A program made the translations under genes and the position numbers. A model generated the notes under the pieces. That model was not told the origin of the DNA. It saw nothing but the letters and a program-made list of their open reading frames with translations, and did not search any database. A stretch of DNA of 25,111 nt from Tannerella sp. (lineage in GTDB: Bacteria; Bacteroidota; Bacteroidia; Bacteroidales; Tannerellaceae). The stretch covers positions 1 through 25,111 of the forward strand of contig JAIRXI010000188.1 of assembly GCA_031268395.1 (NCBI GenBank), read 5' to 3'. Shown piece by piece: positions 22,734-25,111 of this stretch. Position 1 is the first letter of the stretch. The number at the start of each line of letters is the position of its first letter.

Positions 22734-23111
22734 ATGAATAAGAACTGCCGATTCGATCATTTCAACTTCAACGTGCTTGACCTTGAACGCAGTCTCGCCT
22801 TCTACGACAGGGCGCTCGGACTGAAGGACGCGCGCCGCCGGACGGCGGCCGACGGCTCCTGGGCCATCGTGTACCTGACGGACGGCCAGACCGGCTTTCT
22901 GCTGGAACTGACCTGGCTGCGCGACCATCCTGCCCCCTATGAACTGGGCGAGTGTGAATTTCACCTGTGCCTGCGGGCGCCGGGCGACTACGGCGAAACG
23001 CGCCGGTGCCACAGGGAAATGGGCTGCATCTGTTACGAAAATACCGACATGGGGCTTTATTTTATCGAAGACCCCGACGGATACTGGATTGAAATTTTGC
23101 CGCTCGAATGA
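22734..23111 (+). CDS. VOC-family (glyoxalase/dioxygenase fold) protein
   Basis: The 125-residue protein carries two beta-alpha-beta-beta-beta units typical of the vicinal oxygen chelate family. FDHFNFNVLDLERSLAFYDRALGL opens it. The four metal ligands are in the expected places: His9, Glu58 (LLELTW), His77 (EFHLCL) and Glu120 (WIEILP). The ending FIEDPDGYWIEIL is the usual family closure. It resembles lactoylglutathione lyase (GloA-like) proteins in size and ligand set, but methylmalonyl-CoA epimerase or other VOC activities cannot be excluded. It is cytosolic, and as a dimer it would build two metal sites. The gene sits between the MBL hydrolase and the YgiQ-type gene and probably shares their transcript. 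Confidence 0.9.
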   Translation: MNKNCRFDHFNFNVLDLERSLAFYDRALGLKDARRRTAADGSWAIVYLTDGQTGFLLELTWLRDHPAPYELGECEFHLCLRAPGDYGETRRCHREMGCICYENTDMGLYFIEDPDGYWIEILPLE

Positions 23112-23145
23112 AGGCCGGCTTTTTCCGGAAGACGAAACAGGAGAA

Positions 23146-24873
23146 ATGGACGCGTACCGTCTGACAGACTGGCTGCCCGGGACCAAAAAGGAAGTCGAAA
23201 TGCGGGGCTGGGACAGCGTAGACGTCATCCTGTTCAGCGGCGATGCCTATGTCGACCATCCGTCGTTTGGCGCGGCGGTGATCGGGCGGGTGCTGGAATC
23301 CGAAGGACTGCGCGTGGCGCTGGTGCCGCAGCCGGACTGGCGGGGAGACTTCCGCGATTTCAGGAAACTGGGCGTTCCGCGGCTTTTTTTCGGCGTGGCG
23401 CCCGGCGCCATGGATTCGATGGTCAATCACTATACCGCCAACAAACGCCTGCGGAGCGACGACGCCTATACGCCCGGCGGACGTTCCGGCATGCGTCCCG
23501 ACTATCCCTGCATCGTCTACACCGACATCCTGAAGACGCTTTATCCCGACACGCCGGTCGTGCTGGGCGGAATCGAAGCCTCGCTGCGCCGCCTGGCCCA
23601 CTACGACTACTGGCAGGACCGTCTGAGGCCCGGTCTGCTGGCCGACAGTCCGGCCGACCTGCTGATTTACGGCATGGGCGAAGAACCCGTCCGCGCCCTG
23701 GTGCGCAGCCTGCTGGCCGGGATTCCCTTCCACCGGCTGGAAGACCTCCCGCAAACGGTCCGGCTGGCCGGCAGCGTCGAGCCGCGCCCGGGCGATGTCG
23801 AGCTTTTTCCGTTTGAAGAATGTTTGAAGGACAGGCGAAAGCAGGCCATGAATTTCCGGACGATCGAAGAGGAATCCAACAAATATTGCGCCGCGCGCAT
23901 CCTGCAGCGTACCGGCACGCAGACGATGGTAGTCAATCCGCCCTGTCCCCCGATGAGCGAGGCCGCGCTGGACGCCTCTTTCGACCTGCCCTATACGCGC
24001 CTGCCGCATCCGAAGTACGGCAACAAGATCATTCCGGCTTTCGAAATGATCCGGTTTTCGGTCAACCTCCACCGGGGATGTTTCGGGGGATGCGCTTTCT
24101 GCACGATCTCGGCGCACCAGGGGAAATTTGTCGTGTCGCGCAGTCGCGAGTCCATCCTGAAAGAGGTGCGCGCAATCACCCGCATGTCCGGTTTCAAGGG
24201 AAACATCAGCGACATGGGCGGCCCGTCGGCCAACATGTACCGGATGAAAGGAACGGACGAAACGCTTTGCATGAAATGCAGGAGACCTTCCTGCCTTGTG
24301 CCGGCGGTATGCAGGAACCTGCACGCCGATCATGACCCGCTGCTGGCGCTGTACCGGGAAGCGGAACAGGTGCCCGGAATCAGGAAGATATTTATCGGGA
24401 GCGGAATCCGTTACGACTTGCTGCTTCACCGCTACGAAGAGCCGTCGCTCCGCCGTTCTGCCCGGCAGTACATGGAAACGGTGATTGCCCGCCATGTGTC
24501 GGGACGGCTGAAGGTGGCGCCGGAGCACACGGAAGAGCATGTCCTGAGACTGATGCGCAAGCCCTCATTCCGCCTGTTTGAAGCGTTCACCGCCCATTTT
24601 GCGCGCATCAACCGGGAAAACGGTTTAAATCAGCAACTGATTCCCTATTTCATTTCCAGTCATCCGGGCTGCACCGAAACCGACATGGCCCGCCTGGCCG
24701 CCAAAACAGCGCAGTTGCATTTTCGCCTGGAGCAGGTTCAGGATTTCACGCCCACGCCGATGACGCTGGCTACGGAGATGTTCCACACCGGATTCCATCC
24801 CCATACAATGGAACAGATTCCCTGCGCCCGAAGTCAGGCAGAAAAACTCGCTCAGCGCCGCTTTTTCTTTTAG
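23146..24873 (+). CDS. YgiQ-family radical SAM protein, C-terminally shortened
   Basis: The 575-residue product opens with YRLTDWLPGTKKEVEMRGWDSVDVILFSGDAYVDHPSFGAAVIGRVLE, the hallmark of the YgiQ (UPF0313) family. The radical SAM motif C-F-G-G-C-A-F-C has Cys312, Cys316 and Cys319, and LGGIEASLRRLAHYDYW, MGGPSANMY and PEHTEEHVL are conserved. A further Cys set (CMKCRRPSC) may bind metal. The role of the family is unsettled. I chose the ATG at 23146, with AGGAG just upstream; the frame is open further up but overlaps the VOC gene. Homologues continue past the FFF motif with W/Y-Y-K-P-E-x-R and a further tail. Here a TAG at 24871 stops it there, although the frame goes on for 18 more codons with some similarity. 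The missing part is small, so the core may still work. Confidence 0.9.
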   Translation: MDAYRLTDWLPGTKKEVEMRGWDSVDVILFSGDAYVDHPSFGAAVIGRVLESEGLRVALVPQPDWRGDFRDFRKLGVPRLFFGVAPGAMDSMVNHYTANKRLRSDDAYTPGGRSGMRPDYPCIVYTDILKTLYPDTPVVLGGIEASLRRLAHYDYWQDRLRPGLLADSPADLLIYGMGEEPVRALVRSLLAGIPFHRLEDLPQTVRLAGSVEPRPGDVELFPFEECLKDRRKQAMNFRTIEEESNKYCAARILQRTGTQTMVVNPPCPPMSEAALDASFDLPYTRLPHPKYGNKIIPAFEMIRFSVNLHRGCFGGCAFCTISAHQGKFVVSRSRESILKEVRAITRMSGFKGNISDMGGPSANMYRMKGTDETLCMKCRRPSCLVPAVCRNLHADHDPLLALYREAEQVPGIRKIFIGSGIRYDLLLHRYEEPSLRRSARQYMETVIARHVSGRLKVAPEHTEEHVLRLMRKPSFRLFEAFTAHFARINRENGLNQQLIPYFISSHPGCTETDMARLAAKTAQLHFRLEQVQDFTPTPMTLATEMFHTGFHPHTMEQIPCARSQAEKLAQRRFFF

Positions 24874-25111
24874 CATCAGGAAGAAGGCCGCCGGAAAACC
24901 GTTTCGACGCACCCGCGGCAGAAGCGGTGACTCGACGGCCCCATTCATTGTTCAACGTTAATAACGTTCATCGTTAAGGGAAAAACGGCCCGCCCCGCTA
25001 CCCGTCCCGGCCGGGACGGAATGTGCTCGGAACAGCCTTATTTCGCGCAGGGTAAGACAGGCGGATGGACACAGCCCCGGAATATGTCCACCGTGCCCCG
25101 TTTTCCCTCCA
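24874..25111. other. 238-base 3' region without a gene; two palindromes
   Basis: No convincing coding frame is present on either strand. It holds AACGTTA-A-TAACGTT (24954-24968), an inverted repeat, followed by CGTTCATCGTTAAG (24965-24978), which matches 13 of 14 bases with 16915-16928. A perfect 18-bp palindrome, CCGTCCCGG-CCGGGACGG, lies at 25002-25019. It may be a terminator or protein-binding site; no T-run follows. The region continues beyond the window. Confidence 0.5.

Overview
The window looks like chromosomal DNA from a member of the Bacteroidales (Bacteroidota). Four lines of evidence support this. The best-conserved promoter elements have the Bacteroidetes form, TAnnTTTG at -7 with TTTG near -33. 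Shine-Dalgarno sequences are mostly weak. The PheS carries the Cys-rich insertion I associate with this phylum. The OmpA-type porin, KduI/KdgK/KduD set and fused ADP-forming acyl-CoA synthetase are also of Bacteroidales type. There are no tRNA or rRNA genes, insertion sequences or CRISPR arrays, and no phage genes.

Layout. At 1-384 lies the 3' end of a NimA-like flavin-binding protein. It is followed by a decayed Fic/DOC fragment (398-680) with a nonsense codon. An ADP-forming acyl-CoA synthetase (753-2813) converges on an OmpA-family protein (2904-4052, minus) across a strong bidirectional terminator. A minus-strand pair at 4276-6289 encodes RmlA and an unusual nucleotidyltransferase/GHMP-kinase fusion. 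A 9-bp inverted repeat separates this pair from the divergent uronate operon.

The operon at 6440-13209 holds kduI, a DUF4861 lipoprotein, kdgK, kduD, a hexuronate-type MFS transporter and a Tat-exported beta-propeller glycosidase-like protein. Together these would import unsaturated uronates and convert them to 2-keto-3-deoxy-6-phosphogluconate. No lyase, SusC/D pair or KDPG aldolase is in the window.

A CNNM/CorC-type membrane protein (minus) and pheS (plus) then diverge from a shared 92-bp spacer, and pheS is followed by nth. The convergent gap between nth and an orphan HTH regulator (16973-17959, minus) holds the most unusual DNA here: a 17-unit array of 20-bp repeats, flanked by heptamer arrays in opposite orientation. 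Next come a LOG-family protein, a B12-binding-type radical SAM enzyme coupled to a GT2 glycosyltransferase, a poorly populated 675-bp spacer with one possible small ORF, and an MBL hydrolase, a VOC protein and a YgiQ-type radical SAM protein that may have lost its C-terminal tail to a nonsense mutation.

I do not see a complete unknown defence or mobile system. The best leads are the repeat locus at 16331-16925, the kinase fusion at 5159-6289 and the radical SAM/GT2 pair.
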